From Chitinophaga pinensis (GTDB lineage Bacteria > Bacteroidota > Bacteroidia > Flavobacteriales_D > Crocinitomicaceae), in assembly GCA_945870115.1 (NCBI GenBank), contig CAMBRH010000183.1:1-7072 (forward strand): a stretch of DNA of 7,072 nucleotides, in the 5' to 3' direction. How positions within the stretch are numbered: the stretch's first letter is position 1; each line of letters starts with the position of its first letter. The notes beneath the pieces were generated by a model. It was not told the DNA's origin, searched no databases, and was given only the letters and a program-made list of their open reading frames with translations. Below are positions 6,730 to 7,072 of the stretch, one piece after another. Position numbers and translations under genes: made by a program.

Positions 6730-6971
6730 TTTCCTAAATTTTGGTTTAGATAAACTGGTTTACAAATATTTGCGCAAGAGTATCGAAGACAATAGGCGCT
6801 TAATTTTTTTAAACACTTAATTCGCATACCTATTTTAGCTAGGTTTGAATTAACCAACTTTCTTTCTTGATGTTTGTTTTTGATGTAAATGATAATTGAT
6901 TGACTTTTAGTGTAAATAACTCCAAAAAACATTGGAAATAAAAAACAACTTATCTTAAAGATTTGGTACAT
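6726..6971 (-). CDS. Doubtful small ORF upstream of, and overlapping, the exoprotein gene
   Basis: From ATG 6971-6969 this reads 81 residues. A TTG further upstream (6995-6993) would lengthen it but lies inside the predicted -7 promoter element, so it is unlikely to be transcribed. The N-terminus (MYQIFKISCFLFPMFFGVIY, then TKSQ) looks like a signal peptide. The rest is Lys/Asn/Ile-rich and unlike any family I know. Its TGA overlaps the ATG of the large gene in an ATGA arrangement, which would allow translational coupling. The predicted start of transcription would leave a leader of about 15 bases before its ATG. Against it, the composition resembles non-coding AT-rich sequence, and a second candidate promoter lies inside it. 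It may simply be open by chance in a long 5' leader. Confidence 0.22.
   Translation of the reverse strand: MYQIFKISCFLFPMFFGVIYTKSQSIIIYIKNKHQERKLVNSNLAKIGMRIKCLKKLSAYCLRYSCANICKPVYLNQNLGK
6763..6792 (-). promoter_or_regulatory. Candidate proximal promoter (Bacteroidota type) of the exoprotein gene
   Basis: On the minus strand a TTG (6792-6790) is followed after 19 bases by AATATTTG (6770-6763). That is one mismatch from the Bacteroidota -7 consensus TAnnTTTG, with the usual TTG spacing. Transcription would begin near 6757, giving a leader of about 28 bases before the ATG at 6729. Confidence 0.4.
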
Positions 6972-6992
6972 GATTTTCACATTTAAAGAAAC

Positions 6993-7023
6993 CAAATATA
7001 CAATAATTTTTAGATTTTATCAA
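6993..7023 (-). promoter_or_regulatory. Candidate distal promoter with a perfect TTG-N20-TAnnTTTG match
   Basis: On the minus strand TTG (7023-7021) is followed after 20 bases by TATATTTG (7000-6993), a full match to the -33/-7 consensus of Bacteroidota. Transcription would start near 6987, giving a leader of about 258 bases for the large gene, or about 15 bases for the doubtful small ORF. AT-richness raises the chance of random matches, but the combined fit is good. Confidence 0.55.
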
Positions 7024-7072
7024 AAATTTCTTTTTTTGAGAGCTTTACTGGTTTGTATTTTATGGTTGCTTA

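Larger units (their letters stand above)
6730..7072. other. 343-bp upstream region of the exoprotein gene
   Basis: This stretch holds the two candidate minus-strand promoters and the doubtful small ORF described separately. Before the ATG at 6729 the minus strand reads AGGAAAATG, a short purine stretch too close to the start to be a convincing Shine-Dalgarno site. Beyond 7023 I see no supported gene. Short open frames run off the right edge on the minus strand, and an ATG at 7062 (+) is too close to the edge to judge. Confidence 0.5.

Noticed and set aside
6972..6995. Extension of the small minus-strand ORF to a TTG start at 6995
   Set aside because: That TTG is part of the predicted -7 element TATATTTG, so transcription would begin after it.
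7024..7072. Possible gene ends or starts at the right edge (minus-strand short open frames; ATG 7062 on plus)
   Set aside because: Fewer than 20 codons are visible in any frame, and no motif distinguishes coding from non-coding sequence.

Overview
This window is AT-rich DNA (roughly 30% GC by eye), very probably from a member of the Bacteroidota in or near the Flavobacteriia. Four signs point there. The large minus-strand protein ends in a type A sorting domain of the type IX secretion system (T9SS), a system confined to that phylum. The promoters match the Bacteroidota pattern TTG-N19/20-TAnnTTTG. Start codons lack clear Shine-Dalgarno sites. The left-hand genes carry Lcl_C (DUF1566) and FISUMP-like domains, which are abundant in this group.

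Layout: positions 2-256 (+) are the 3' end of a gene for a DUF1566/Lcl_C-type protein cut off by the window edge. Five bases later a second plus-strand gene (262-1761) encodes a 499-residue secreted or envelope protein. It has a signal peptide, a degenerate FISUMP-like N-terminal domain, and two hydrophobic segments near its C-terminus. The two genes probably share a transcript. A 216-bp convergent intergenic region (1762-1977) holds a good candidate intrinsic terminator for the minus strand.

Most of the window (1978-6729, -) is one gene for a 1583-residue modular exoprotein. In order it has a signal peptide, five exact 55-residue FG-GAP/VCBS repeats with Asp-rich calcium loops, and a long series of Ig/PKD-like domains with paired cysteines. 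A short repeat ending in a CDSIITLNL motif and the T9SS C-terminal domain follow. It should be exported by Sec, carried across the outer membrane by T9SS, and either attached to the cell surface or released. An adhesin or structural surface role is the likeliest guess. The gene has grown by duplication at three levels: 165-bp and 210-bp tandem units, a roughly 910-bp four-domain block, and a 630-bp three-unit block.

The right end (6730-7072) is mainly non-coding upstream sequence of the large gene, with two candidate promoters. It also contains a doubtful 81-codon ORF whose stop overlaps the start of the large gene.

No RNA genes, CRISPR arrays, insertion sequences or attachment sites were found. 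I see no clear sign of a new multi-gene system. The best leads are the FISUMP-like/two-segment protein with its G7 tract, the layered repeat history of the exoprotein, and its upstream region.
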